Numbered from the stretch's first letter, positions 1 through 8,709 are shown. The stretch: 64,000 bases of DNA from Colwellia psychrerythraea (GCF_000764225.1 NZ_JQED01000056.1:124001-188000); one strand, 5' to 3'. Program-made: numbers and translations. Notes: generated by a model from the letters alone, not told the origin.

Positions 1-1
1 C

Positions 2-1999
2 AAAAAGGCAGTAAAACTTGTCAAAAAGAGAATAGCCGCCAGAACTTGGTCTGAAATAATAGCATCAGGACATATTAATGCGGTAAAACTGGATTGGCAG
101 TTGGAGTCAGCCTTACCCCGAGCAGGTTCAACAGGTGCATATCACTCGACTTTATTGCAAGGTTTTGCTCAATCACGAGGTTTAACAGTTACCTGGCATA
201 GGGTAAGTAATTTAGCGGCTATGTTTGAGAAATTATCAGCGTTTGAGGTTGATATTATTCCGCGACATTTAACGATTACTGAAAATCGCCTTGCAAAATA
301 TAGTTTTACCTATCCACTATTACGAGATAAAGAAGTGGTTATCGCGAAATCAGGTAAACATGATTTTAATGCCAGTGCTATTAATAATCTTCACTTACCC
401 ATCGGCTCAGCTTATATTGAAAGTGTGGTAAGTCAATATCCTCATTGGAATGTTAATGTTGTTAAAGAACAAGTTAGCTCACAAGAAATGGCAGATCATG
501 TTGCACAAGGTTTAAGTAAATATACCATCATAGATGGTTTCGCTTTAGAAACATTAAAACAATATCGAGATGATATTCAAAGTGTTTTTACTTTACCCAA
601 AGCCATTAATCTTGCTTGGGCCGTTAATTTAAATAATGACAGTTTTTTGCATGAATTAAATGAATTCATTTCAGTTCATCACGTTATGCAAATGATAGAG
701 CCGGAGCGGACGGTTGGCTTTAAACAATTAAGAAAAGACAAACTTCCTCTGCGGGTGATCACTCGAAATAGCCCTGAAACTTATTTTTTATGGCGCGGTG
801 AGTTACTCGGTTTCGAATATGATTTGATGCGTAAGTTTGCTGATATTCATAAGGTGAAGTTGGTTATTGTTGTTGCTGACAGTTATGAAGAAATGCTGGA
901 ATTATTAGCGGAGGGTAAAGGGGATATTATTGCCGCAGGTCTTTCACGTACCAAAGCTCGTACGAAAAAAATAACTAAGGCTAAGTTGGCCACAAGTATT
1001 CGTTATAATCGAGTAAAAGAGCAATTGGTTGCGCATCAAGATGGTGAACTAATAAATGAATTATCTGATCTTAAAGATAGAACGATAACTATCAGGAAGA
1101 GCAGCAGCTTTTGGCCTACAGCTCAAAAGCTTGCCAAAGATTTTGGCGCTAACATTGTCATAGCAAATGAAGATATTGCTACCGAAATACTAATTGCCCA
1201 AGTCGCGGATAAAGAGATAGATTTGACTATTGCCGACAGTAATTTGATCGCCATCGAAAAGACCTTTCGCTCACAAATTATTACGCCGCTCACTTTTAAG
1301 GAAAATGTACCCTACGCTTATTTAGTCAGGCAAAATAACCCGCAATTGCTCGCTTACTTAAATGAATTTATCAGGAAATACTATCGTGGCACTTTTTACA
1401 ATGTGGTTAAAAACAAATATTTCTATAATGAAAGACTGCAAAAAAGTCATAAAAAACATCGTCTAACTTCAGGATCAATCTTATCACCTTACGATGATAT
1501 AGTGCGCTCTCAAGTACAACCTTATCACTTTGATTGGCGACTTATTGTCTCGCAAATGTATCAAGAAAGCCGGTTTGACCCACTTGCCAGTAATGCCACG
1601 GGGGCTTTAGGATTAATGCAAATGTTGCCGCGTACAGCTGAAGAGCTGGGCGTAAAGGATTTAAAAGATCCTGAACAAGCCATTGCTTCAGGTGTGCAAT
1701 ATTTAGACTGGACACGCAATCGATTCTCTAAGGACCTGCCAGTACAAGAACAAATATTCTTTTCTTTAGCCTCCTACAATGCGGGATATGGCCATGTAAA
1801 AGATGCGCAACGCTTAGCAAGACAATTAGGATTAAGAAGTGATCGCTGGTTTAATCATGTTGAAAAAGCCATGTTATTATTGCAACGCAGACAATATTAT
1901 AACAAGGCTCGTTTTGGTTATGTTCGAGGACGAGAGCCAGTGAATTATGTGCGTGATATCCATCAGCGTTATTTAAGTTACATTCGCATCACGGATTGA
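2..1999 (+). CDS. Lytic murein transglycosylase with substrate-binding domains (MltF-like), 5' truncated
   Basis: The frame is open to the left edge, so the true start lies outside the window; a TTG at 101 is internal and not a convincing start. The visible part (665 residues) has a degenerate bacterial extracellular solute-binding (SBP3-like) region, then a clearer SBP3 domain beginning around the Leu-Pro-Leu-Arg-Val stretch, and a C-terminal SLT lysozyme-like domain. The catalytic Glu sits in the Gln-Glu-Ser-Arg-Phe-Asp motif (codon 1565-1567), followed by Gly-Leu-Met-Gln-Met and the Ala-Ser-Tyr-Asn-Ala-Gly-Tyr motif, all typical of family-1 transglycosylases. MltF cleaves peptidoglycan at the outer membrane and normally has a single SBP3 domain; two tandem ones make this protein larger than E. 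coli MltF (roughly 500 residues). The signal sequence is not visible. Confidence 0.85.
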   Translation, partial: KKAVKLVKKRIAARTWSEIIASGHINAVKLDWQLESALPRAGSTGAYHSTLLQGFAQSRGLTVTWHRVSNLAAMFEKLSAFEVDIIPRHLTITENRLAKYSFTYPLLRDKEVVIAKSGKHDFNASAINNLHLPIGSAYIESVVSQYPHWNVNVVKEQVSSQEMADHVAQGLSKYTIIDGFALETLKQYRDDIQSVFTLPKAINLAWAVNLNNDSFLHELNEFISVHHVMQMIEPERTVGFKQLRKDKLPLRVITRNSPETYFLWRGELLGFEYDLMRKFADIHKVKLVIVVADSYEEMLELLAEGKGDIIAAGLSRTKARTKKITKAKLATSIRYNRVKEQLVAHQDGELINELSDLKDRTITIRKSSSFWPTAQKLAKDFGANIVIANEDIATEILIAQVADKEIDLTIADSNLIAIEKTFRSQIITPLTFKENVPYAYLVRQNNPQLLAYLNEFIRKYYRGTFYNVVKNKYFYNERLQKSHKKHRLTSGSILSPYDDIVRSQVQPYHFDWRLIVSQMYQESRFDPLASNATGALGLMQMLPRTAEELGVKDLKDPEQAIASGVQYLDWTRNRFSKDLPVQEQIFFSLASYNAGYGHVKDAQRLARQLGLRSDRWFNHVEKAMLLLQRRQYYNKARFGYVRGREPVNYVRDIHQRYLSYIRITD

Positions 2000-2066
2000 T
2001 GGACTGAGCAACCGTATTTTGCCGAGAGGGCATAACCATTTCTGTCTAATTAATAGTGTCGATATT

Positions 2067-2897
2067 ATGAAACCAATAAGAAACATTTTTTTAATGTTAT
2101 TTAGTTTTCTCCTTCTGCCAGTAGAAGCCGAAGACATTGAACCAGTGCATTATGCTTACGCTAATTACTTAGGCAGTGGTATTTATCGAACTACGGGTCA
2201 AAATGCTAGTTTGATCAGCATGCCTTTTTCCTACGAGATTGGGCATGTAGGAAAAACAACATATGGTTTACGCTTGCCTGTTTCCGTCGGATTTTTTGAC
2301 TTTGAACTTGCTGATTTACCAAGCCTTGATTTACCCGATAGTGTAGGCACAGTAACTTTTACCCCAGGACTTGCCTTTAACTACCAATACAGCAAGGATT
2401 GGTTTATTGAGAGCTATATTGACTTAGGTTATGGCCGGAATCTCACCACAAATAAAGGCGTCAGTATTCACTCATCAGGCGTTTCAGCACTTTATCATTT
2501 CGACATTAAAAATCATGATGGTATTTGGGCCAATAGACTTTATTACGCACGTTATGATGGTAATGGTTATAATGCGAAGGACTCCTATGCTGCAGCGCAG
2601 ATTGGTATAGATTTGGGGTTACCCATACAATATCAAGTACTAGATTACCCATTTCAACCGAGACTTTTTGCCACCGCCTTTTGGTATTTTAGTGAGGTTG
2701 ACTTTTTAACACCGCGAACACGAAGTTTTAACGAAGAAGATAATGTCACATTAACTAATAGTGTCGAGTTTGGTTTTACCCTGAAATTTGCTAAAACGAT
2801 TGGTTATACGTGGGCAGGAATTGAAAGGTTAGGGTTAAGTTATCGTTATAGTAAGAATTTTAGCGCTTTTCGATTATTGTTTAGTTTTCCAATTTAA
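2067..2897 (+). CDS. Predicted outer-membrane beta-barrel protein, unknown function
   Basis: A 276-residue protein starting at ATG 2067, where a signal peptide begins (Met-Lys-Pro-Ile-Arg, then a Phe/Leu-rich core ending near Val-Glu-Ala-Glu). A TTG start at 2019 would add 16 residues that spoil the signal peptide, so the ATG is preferred. The mature part has alternating aromatic and polar strands (Tyr-Gly-Leu-Arg-Leu-Pro, Tyr-Arg-Tyr-Ser) and ends in Phe-Ser-Phe-Pro-Ile, compatible with a small outer-membrane barrel. I cannot assign a family. It follows the transglycosylase by about 67 bases on the same strand and may share its transcript; a strong terminator follows. Confidence 0.6.
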   Translation: MKPIRNIFLMLFSFLLLPVEAEDIEPVHYAYANYLGSGIYRTTGQNASLISMPFSYEIGHVGKTTYGLRLPVSVGFFDFELADLPSLDLPDSVGTVTFTPGLAFNYQYSKDWFIESYIDLGYGRNLTTNKGVSIHSSGVSALYHFDIKNHDGIWANRLYYARYDGNGYNAKDSYAAAQIGIDLGLPIQYQVLDYPFQPRLFATAFWYFSEVDFLTPRTRSFNEEDNVTLTNSVEFGFTLKFAKTIGYTWAGIERLGLSYRYSKNFSAFRLLFSFPI

Positions 2898-2942
2898 CGC
2901 TACAATTCAATTTTTTGGTTTTATGAGCTCGTAAGTTAAAAT

Positions 2943-2976
2943 AAAAAGAGGCTCAAGGCCTCTTTTTATTTTTTTA
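2943..2976. terminator. Bidirectional intrinsic terminator
   Basis: Ten-base inverted repeat AAAAAGAGGC (2943-2952) and GCCTCTTTTT (2958-2967) around a 5-base loop, followed by a T-rich run on the plus strand and preceded by A's. It lies between the convergent outer-membrane protein gene and ilvH and can serve both. Confidence 0.85.
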
Positions 2977-2977
2977 G

Positions 2978-3475
2978 CTAAATCCGTAAGGCTTGATCGC
3001 CGCGTGCCATACCAACACAACCCGAACGAGCCGACTCAATAATTTCAGTCTCGTTTTGTAAGGCATTAATAAAGGCATTGAGTTTATCAGCATCACCGGT
3101 CAGTTGAACCGTATAAACCTGCTTGCCAATATCGATAATATTACCGCGAAATATATCAGTTATCCGTTTTACTTCAGTGCGAGATTTATCATTCATCGCT
3201 GACACTTTTACTAATAATAATTCACGCTCTATATGCTTTCTATCAGTAATATCGGTGATTTTTATCACATCAATAAGCTTATTTACTTGTTTAACAATTT
3301 GTTCTAGTACCTTGTCATCACCTTTCGTTGCAATCGTCATTCGGGATAAACTATTATCATCAGTGGGTGCAACGGTTAAGCTTTCAATATTGAAAGCACG
3401 TTGAGAGAATAATCCAACGATACGTGATAGTGAGCCAGGCTCATTTTCCATCAAAATGGCTAAAATTCTACGCAT
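2978..3475 (-). CDS. ilvH: Acetolactate synthase small (regulatory) subunit
   Basis: A 165-residue ACT-domain regulatory subunit of acetohydroxyacid synthase, which catalyses the first common step of Val, Leu and Ile synthesis. The N-terminal ACT domain begins Arg-Arg-Ile-Leu-Ala-Ile-Leu-Met-Glu-Asn-Glu-Pro-Gly-Ser-Leu-Ser-Arg-Ile-Val-Gly, the effector-binding signature of IlvH/IlvN, and the length matches E. coli IlvH (163). The small subunit confers valine feedback inhibition. The start ATG (3473-3475) overlaps the ilvI stop by one base (TAATG), indicating translational coupling in an ilvI-ilvH operon. Confidence 0.95.
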   Translation of the reverse strand: MRRILAILMENEPGSLSRIVGLFSQRAFNIESLTVAPTDDNSLSRMTIATKGDDKVLEQIVKQVNKLIDVIKITDITDRKHIERELLLVKVSAMNDKSRTEVKRITDIFRGNIIDIGKQVYTVQLTGDADKLNAFINALQNETEIIESARSGCVGMARGDQALRI

Positions 3476-5202
3476 TATGCTTTAACTCCTTTACTTAACC
3501 ACATTTCATCTATTGCACCTGTGCGTATATGCATAGGGTAAACATGTTCTTTTTCATCAACCATTACATCAACAAAAACTAATTTATCTTTAATAGCAAA
3601 AGCTTGTGTTAACTTATCTTCTAATTCATCTAATGTATCTATTTGAATACCTACATGGCCATATGCTTCTGCAATTTTAATAAAGTCAGGCAAAGACTCC
3701 ATGTAAGATGATGAATGGCGACCACCATAAACCATATCTTGCCATTGGCGTACCATCCCAAGAGAGCGGTTATTTAACGTAACGATAACTACAGGTAAGT
3801 TATATTGAGAGCAAGTAGAAAGTTCCTGAATATTCATTTGAATTGAGCCATCACCTGTGATGCAAATAACATGTTTATCAGGAAAGGCAAGTTTCACCCC
3901 CATTGCAGCAGGTAAACCAAAACCCATAGTGCCTAAACCGCCAGAATTAATCCATTGGCGTGGTTTGGCAAACGGGTAGTGTTGGGCTGCAAACATCTGG
4001 TGTTGGCCAACATCAGAACAAACATAAGCCTCACCATTAGTTATCTTATACATGGCTTCAACGACACGTTGTGGTTTGATTTTTTCGTTTTCATCTTGCT
4101 GATAACTTAAGCTTTTAACATTTCGCCATAAGTTAATTTGTTGCCACCATAGGCTTAATGCGTCCTTATCAGGCGTGAAATTAATTTCCTTTAACTCGTC
4201 AATTAGCTGTTGCATTACTATTTCGACTAACCCAACAACAGGTACATGGGCATTAATGGTTTTAGAGATAGAAGTAGGATCAATATCAACATGGATAATT
4301 GTTGCATTAGGACAAAATTTTTCGACATTATTAGTAACCCTGTCATCAAAACGAACCCCTAGTGCTAAAATAACATCAGCATTGGCCATGGTTTTGTTGG
4401 CTTCCAGCGTACCGTGCATTCCTAACATGCCAATATATTGGTCATGAGTTCCTGGAACACCGCCCAACCCCATTAAGGTATTTGTTACAGGTGCCTTGAG
4501 CGTTTCTACTAAGGTTGTTAACAATTCTGAAGAATCAGAAATCACTATACCACCACCAGAATAAACAACTAATTTCTTTGCCTTGGCGATAGTTTGTGCT
4601 GCTTTTTTAATTTGCTTAGTGTGGCCCTTAACATTAGGGTTATAAGAGCGCATTTTTATATCAGTATCGATACTAAATGGTCCCTTATTTTGCGGTATCA
4701 ATACATCTTTAGGTAACTCTACAACCACAGGTCCAGGTCTACCTGTGTTTGCTAAATAAAAGGCTTTAGCTATGGCATCAGGAATATCAGTCAAACTGCG
4801 ACAGTTAAAGCTGTGTTTGATAATTGGGCGTGTACAACCGACTATATCTGTTTCTTGAAAAGCATCATTACCAATAAGCGTGCTCGCAACCTGTCCAGCA
4901 AGAACTACCATAGGAATTGAGTCCATATAAGCCGTAGCAATACCGGTTACGCAGTTAGTTGCTCCTGGACCAGAGGTTGCTAATACAACACCAACTTCAC
5001 CCGTTGCTCTTGTATAACCATCCGCCATATGTGTCGCGGCTTGTTCATGACGAACTAAAATATGTTCTATTTCATCCTGCTGAAATATTGCATCATATAT
5101 ATCTAGAACGGATCCGCCGGGGTAGCCGAAAATGTATTTAACTTTCAGTGCTGATAGTGATTTAACTACCATTTCTGCACCTGTAAAAAGCTCTGTTGTC
5201 AT
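3475..5202 (-). CDS. ilvI: Acetolactate synthase large (catalytic) subunit
   Basis: A 575-residue thiamine-diphosphate enzyme that condenses two pyruvates, or pyruvate with 2-oxobutyrate. It shows the N-terminal TPP domain (Tyr-Gly-Gly/Tyr-Pro-Gly-Gly-Ser and the catalytic Glu in Arg-His-Glu-Gln-Ala-Ala), the central FAD-binding region, and the C-terminal TPP-binding motif Gly-Asp-Gly-Ser ending at Asn-Asn about 28 residues on. Length matches IlvI/IlvB (about 570). It is followed by the overlapping ilvH. Upstream lies a leader peptide and attenuator, which E. coli uses for ilvBN and ilvGMEDA but not for ilvIH, so the control resembles IlvB although the gene pair is IlvIH-like. Confidence 0.95.
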   Translation of the reverse strand: MTTELFTGAEMVVKSLSALKVKYIFGYPGGSVLDIYDAIFQQDEIEHILVRHEQAATHMADGYTRATGEVGVVLATSGPGATNCVTGIATAYMDSIPMVVLAGQVASTLIGNDAFQETDIVGCTRPIIKHSFNCRSLTDIPDAIAKAFYLANTGRPGPVVVELPKDVLIPQNKGPFSIDTDIKMRSYNPNVKGHTKQIKKAAQTIAKAKKLVVYSGGGIVISDSSELLTTLVETLKAPVTNTLMGLGGVPGTHDQYIGMLGMHGTLEANKTMANADVILALGVRFDDRVTNNVEKFCPNATIIHVDIDPTSISKTINAHVPVVGLVEIVMQQLIDELKEINFTPDKDALSLWWQQINLWRNVKSLSYQQDENEKIKPQRVVEAMYKITNGEAYVCSDVGQHQMFAAQHYPFAKPRQWINSGGLGTMGFGLPAAMGVKLAFPDKHVICITGDGSIQMNIQELSTCSQYNLPVVIVTLNNRSLGMVRQWQDMVYGGRHSSSYMESLPDFIKIAEAYGHVGIQIDTLDELEDKLTQAFAIKDKLVFVDVMVDEKEHVYPMHIRTGAIDEMWLSKGVKA

Positions 5203-5278
5203 ACCATCACCTTGATTTTGTTAACTAGTTTATTGTAAATAGAGTGTTGTTCTTAAAATTAAAATTATTGTCGAGCAA

Positions 5279-5318
5279 ATAAAAAACCCTCGGTCTTAAA
5301 AAGAGCGAGGGTTTCTTG
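5279..5318 (-). terminator. ilv attenuator (terminator and competing antiterminator arm)
   Basis: Read on the minus strand, AAACCCTCG (5314-5306) pairs with CGAGGGTTT (5292-5284) and is followed by a T-run, giving an intrinsic terminator about 80 bases before ilvI. Its left arm lies in 5304-5318, which can instead pair with 5348-5362: AGCG, GGG and CTTG pair with CGCT, CCC and CAAG, with a bulge and a small internal loop. The mutually exclusive pairings, just downstream of a branched-chain-rich leader peptide, are the hallmark of ribosome-mediated attenuation. Confidence 0.85.
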
Positions 5319-5340
5319 ATATTCGGCTTAATCATTTTTG

Positions 5341-5424
5341 CTAAGCACAAGTTATCCCCGCTAATGGTAAAAGTACCACTACGACTATGAGGACGACATT
5401 GAGGATAGTTGCTTTAAAAATCAT
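5341..5424 (-). CDS. ilv operon leader (attenuator) peptide
   Basis: A 27-codon ORF whose product begins Met-Ile-Phe-Lys-Ala-Thr-Ile-Leu-Asn and continues with a run of Val, Leu and Ile. It holds 6 Val, 5 Leu and 4 Ile, with four consecutive Val codons at residues 14-17 (GTC GTA GTG GTA). It ends in TAG just before the terminator hairpin. Placement, composition and competing hairpins match branched-chain leader peptides such as E. coli IvbL, in which ribosome stalling at scarce Val/Leu/Ile-tRNA favours the antiterminator. The peptide itself need have no further function. Confidence 0.88.
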   Translation of the reverse strand: MIFKATILNVVLIVVVVLLPLAGITCA

Positions 5425-5462
5425 ATAATTTTGCAAAAATTTAAACAGTTTAGTGACTACTA

Positions 5463-5491
5463 TTTTTAAAGGCTTTCGACACTGGTGTCAA
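5463..5491 (-). promoter_or_regulatory. Likely sigma-70 promoter of the ilv leader-ilvIH operon
   Basis: On the minus strand a perfect -35 TTGACA (5491-5486) is followed after 17 bases by TAAAAA (5468-5463, 4 of 6 matches to TATAAT). Transcription would start near 5456, about 30 bases before the leader-peptide ATG. The rest of the gap up to 5735 shows no other clear feature. Confidence 0.65.
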
Positions 5492-5735
5492 CCAATAAAT
5501 ACAAAACAGTAAAAATAGCACTCTTTATAGTTTATATTGAGTATTGACGGCAGTTATATCTGTGTAATTTTTATGATGTTGTTTACAGATTGTTAAGCTT
5601 GGAAACAATTTAAATCACTGTTTTGTCTGTATTAGTAACGTATTATGATTTATATTAACTGTAATCTTATATCGCAGACCTGAAGAGCTATATCATTATC
5701 GCTATAACATTGGTCTTACAAAAAATGGAACAGAT

Positions 5736-6314
5736 ATGAACCCTATTAAATTATTAGTGATTACCAGCTTAATCATTTTTACCACAGCTTGCGCGACCAA
5801 TTCAGCTAAAGTGAATTTTGACAAGAACACTGAAATTGAAACGGTTAACTATAAAACGTTTGCTTGGTTAACGAATGCTAAAATAATGGCACCACCTGTT
5901 GATATTAACCCTGTGATGAAAGAAAGAGTTGATAACAGCATTGAACAAGCTTTTATTGCGAAAGGTTATACATTAGTTGATGACCCAGAAAATGCTGATT
6001 TTGCTATCTCATATACAGTAGGTAGTCGTGATAAAATTAAAGTAAATAGTTACCCAGCTACCTATAACAGTGGATTTGGTTGGGGCCGCGGTTATTATGG
6101 CGGTCGTGGTTATTACGGTACTATGTCAATGGGTACTGAAACGAGCGTTAGACAATACACCGAAGGTAAGTTAGCTATTGATGTCTACGATGTTAAAAAT
6201 CATCAACCAGTATGGCATGGTTGGGCAACAAAACGTTTGTCTTCAGAAGATAAAGAAACACCATCAGCAACATTGAACGAGATTGTTATTAAAGTTGTAA
6301 ATCAATTTCAATAA
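5736..6314 (+). CDS. DUF4136 family lipoprotein
   Basis: A 192-residue protein with a lipoprotein signal peptide: Met-Asn-Pro-Ile-Lys, a hydrophobic core, then lipobox Thr-Thr-Ala-Cys with the lipidated Cys at about residue 19. The mature part has the DUF4136 layout: an N-terminal Tyr-Lys-Thr-Phe-Ala-Trp motif, a region pairing an 'Ala-Lys-Gly-Tyr' helix with 'Ala-Asp-Phe-Ala-Ile-Ser-Tyr', a Gly/Tyr/Arg-rich loop (around residues 112-130), then Glu-Gly-Lys-Leu-Ala-Ile-Asp-Val and Trp-His-Gly-Trp-Ala. The function of this family is unknown. It stands alone, divergent from ilvI, and is followed by a terminator. Confidence 0.8.
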   Translation: MNPIKLLVITSLIIFTTACATNSAKVNFDKNTEIETVNYKTFAWLTNAKIMAPPVDINPVMKERVDNSIEQAFIAKGYTLVDDPENADFAISYTVGSRDKIKVNSYPATYNSGFGWGRGYYGGRGYYGTMSMGTETSVRQYTEGKLAIDVYDVKNHQPVWHGWATKRLSSEDKETPSATLNEIVIKVVNQFQ

Positions 6315-6337
6315 CCACTAACACTATACAATGATAT

Positions 6338-6363
6338 AAAAAGCGGCTTAGCCGCTTTTTTTT
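6338..6363 (+). terminator. Intrinsic terminator after the DUF4136 lipoprotein
   Basis: AAAAAGCGGC (6338-6347), loop TTA, GCCGCTTTTT (6351-6360) and further T's. The symmetric A/T flanks mean it could also work for leftward transcripts. Confidence 0.88.
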
Positions 6364-6527
6364 GCTTCAAATTTAGCAAGTCATGGTGTTGAATAAGTGA
6401 TACGACTTATGGAGCAATAAAACAAGGAGGGAGTGCTTAGCTTGATGTCCTTATGAGCATAGAGAAGAACTGCTCTAGGGGGGCTAAATCGCTGATATTA
6501 TCAGAATAATGCTATAGCGGGTAATAA

Positions 6528-7121
6528 TTAGTCCGTTGATAACTTATCTACTGTCGCTAAACAAGCCGCCATAAATGTATCAATAAAGTATGCTACTTCA
6601 GGCATATTTTCTTTTAATGTTGAGATTTTTATCGCTAAGCGTTGCTCAACATGATCAAATTCTGGGTTTTTATGATTAATCTCATCTAAGGCCTTTATAT
6701 AAGCGACAATTATATCGGCAGCTTTAACAATTGCTTTGTACTCTTCTGAAACATTATCTTGTACGATAATATCGCTAAAAAGCAATTGAAGTTCTTCAGG
6801 TAAGGAGGCTAAACACTCTTGTTCTGCTAATAGCTCAATCTTCTTAAATTCTCTCGCTATTTCTTTATTGGCATACTTTGTCGGATTAACAATATCCCCA
6901 TAGCGAGTTTCACTCGCTTCATGGTACATGGCAATAGTTGATATTTTATCGGCATTAATATTGCCATTAAATTTTTTATTTTTAATGACAGCCAGTAAAT
7001 GGGCAACAATAGCCACTTGATGAGAGTGTTCAGCGATATTTTCAGGCTTGACACAAAACATTAATGACCACCGTTTGATCAATGGCATGCGAAACATCCA
7101 GGCTAGAAATGAACTTTGCAT
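6528..7121 (-). CDS. yfbR: 5'-deoxynucleotidase YfbR (HD domain), with an HE variant of the HD motif
   Basis: A 197-residue protein similar over its whole length to E. coli YfbR, which dephosphorylates deoxyribonucleoside 5'-monophosphates. Conserved parts include Ile-Lys-Arg-Trp-Ser-Leu-Met, Glu-Asn-Ile-Ala-Glu-His-Ser (metal ligand His32), Ala-Met-Tyr-His-Glu-Ala-Ser-Glu and Lys-Ala-Ala-Asp. In E. coli the third segment reads His-Asp; here the Asp ligand is Glu (codon GAA), so the canonical HD pair is HE (His67-Glu68). A strong AGGAG precedes the ATG at 7119-7121. It follows alaA by 49 bases, as in E. coli. Confidence 0.9.
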   Translation of the reverse strand: MQSSFLAWMFRMPLIKRWSLMFCVKPENIAEHSHQVAIVAHLLAVIKNKKFNGNINADKISTIAMYHEASETRYGDIVNPTKYANKEIAREFKKIELLAEQECLASLPEELQLLFSDIIVQDNVSEEYKAIVKAADIIVAYIKALDEINHKNPEFDHVEQRLAIKISTLKENMPEVAYFIDTFMAACLATVDKLSTD

Positions 7122-7170
7122 GATGTCTCCTTGCTATTAATTTTGGCTTGATGACTAAAAATAGTTATAT

Positions 7171-8400
7171 CTACTTGCTTGGCTTAACTTGCTTATAGCT
7201 GGCAAAAAAAGTTTTTAATTTTTCAAGTGCAGGTATTAACTCATCAACGTGTGGTAAAAAGACTAAACGGAAATAATTATGTTCTTTGATATTAAACGCA
7301 CGGCCATGAACAAGTAATATTTTTTCTTGTTTTAACAAGTCTAAAATCATTTTTTCATCATTATAAATACTGAATTTTTTATTATCTACTTTGACAAATA
7401 AGTACAAAGCGCCCATTGCAGGGTGACAAGATAAACCATCAATATCATTAATCATTTTAGCAGCAATATTTCGTTGCTTTAATAATCGGCCATCACCTTC
7501 GATTAGTTCATTTATACTTTGATAACCGCCTAATGCCGTTTGAATAGCATGTTGACAGGGAACATTGGCACAAAGTCGCATTGAAGAGAGCATAGTTAAC
7601 CCCTCTAAATAATCTTCAGCATGGATCTTAGGTCCAGAGATCACCATCCAGCCAGCTCTAAAACCAGCAATACGATAGTTCTTAGAAAGCCCGCCCATGG
7701 TAATGATTAATACATCCTGTGCTAGGCTGGCCGTAGGTATATGTTTAGCTTGATCAAATAGTATCTTATCGTAGATTTCATCACTAAAAATGATCAAGTC
7801 GTGCTTACGTGCTAGCGTGATAATACCTTGTAAAATCTCTTCGGGGTAAACCGCACCTGTAGGGTTGTTTGGGTTGATCAATACAATTGCTTTAGTTTTC
7901 TTTGTGATCTTTGCTTCCATATCCACTAGATTTGGATACCAAAAGTTTTCATCATCACACTGATAATGTACTGGGGTACCACTTGAAAGTGAAACTGCAG
8001 CAGTCCACAGCGGGTAATCTGGTGCAGGGATCAAGACTTCGTCACCATTATTAAGCAATCCTTGCATTGCCATAACAATCAGCTCACTCACACCATTACC
8101 GATGAAGATGTCTTCTACACTGACATCCTTAATGCCTTGTTGTTGAAAATATTGCATAACGGCAACACGTGCAGAATATATACCTTTAGACTCGGCATAA
8201 CCTTGTGAACTAGGTAAATTATGAATAACATCTTTTAAAATATCATCAGGTGCTTCAAAGCCAAAAGGGGCAGGGTTGCCTATGTTTAACTTAAGAATTT
8301 TATGACCTTCATCTTCAAGGCGTTTTGCCTCGGCCGCTACTTGTCCTCTAATATCATAACAAACATTATCTAATTTAGATGACTTGGTAATAGCTTTCAT
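7171..8400 (-). CDS. alaA: Alanine transaminase AlaA (PLP-dependent, fold type I)
   Basis: A 409-residue aminotransferase close to E. coli AlaA (YfbQ), the main glutamate-pyruvate aminotransferase. Visible landmarks are Asn-Ile-Gly-Asn-Pro-Ala-Pro-Phe-Gly-Phe near the N-terminus, Asn-Pro-Asn-Asn-Pro-Thr-Gly-Ala, Ser-Asp-Glu-Ile-Tyr-Asp-Lys, and the PLP Lys in Gly-Leu-Ser-Lys-Asn-Tyr-Arg. I chose the ATG at 8398-8400 because the protein then begins at the same place as E. coli AlaA (Met-x-x-Ile-x-Lys-Ser-Ser-Lys-Leu); an ATG at 8448 would add 16 unmatched residues. It forms an operon with yfbR. Confidence 0.92.
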   Translation of the reverse strand: MKAITKSSKLDNVCYDIRGQVAAEAKRLEDEGHKILKLNIGNPAPFGFEAPDDILKDVIHNLPSSQGYAESKGIYSARVAVMQYFQQQGIKDVSVEDIFIGNGVSELIVMAMQGLLNNGDEVLIPAPDYPLWTAAVSLSSGTPVHYQCDDENFWYPNLVDMEAKITKKTKAIVLINPNNPTGAVYPEEILQGIITLARKHDLIIFSDEIYDKILFDQAKHIPTASLAQDVLIITMGGLSKNYRIAGFRAGWMVISGPKIHAEDYLEGLTMLSSMRLCANVPCQHAIQTALGGYQSINELIEGDGRLLKQRNIAAKMINDIDGLSCHPAMGALYLFVKVDNKKFSIYNDEKMILDLLKQEKILLVHGRAFNIKEHNYFRLVFLPHVDELIPALEKLKTFFASYKQVKPSK

Positions 8401-8650
8401 GAGTTGGCAACTTCTTAAGTAAAATGGAAAGAAAAGGGAACACCTCATTGTTGCTAATAATGCACTGTTTTGAAAGTCTTATTTTGGCTTTATTTATGAT
8501 AATTTATCTTATTTTATCGGTAAAAGGCATATTGCAACAATGCATTTACTTTTATTTGTCGATTAGTGAACAAAAGCGTTAACAATATGAAAAGTGTTTT
8601 ACTCAATAATGACTAACAATAGGAGCGCTAAGTAAATTATATTTTTTCAA

Positions 8651-8674
8651 TAAAAAAGGGGCAAAAGCCCCTTT
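8651..8674 (-). terminator. Intrinsic terminator after proS
   Basis: On the minus strand AAAGGGGC, loop TTTT, GCCCCTTT (8674-8655) is followed by a short T-run. It lies 36 bases beyond the proS stop, within the 309-base gap between alaA and proS. I see no other feature in that gap; the promoter for alaA must be in 8401-8650 but no near-consensus one stands out. Confidence 0.85.
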
Positions 8675-8709
8675 ATTTTATTGCCTTAATTATTTAACCG
8701 ATTGCATTA

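Noticed and set aside
3123..3404. 93-codon plus-strand ORF inside ilvH
   Set aside because: It is the antisense shadow of a well-conserved gene, with no family signature.
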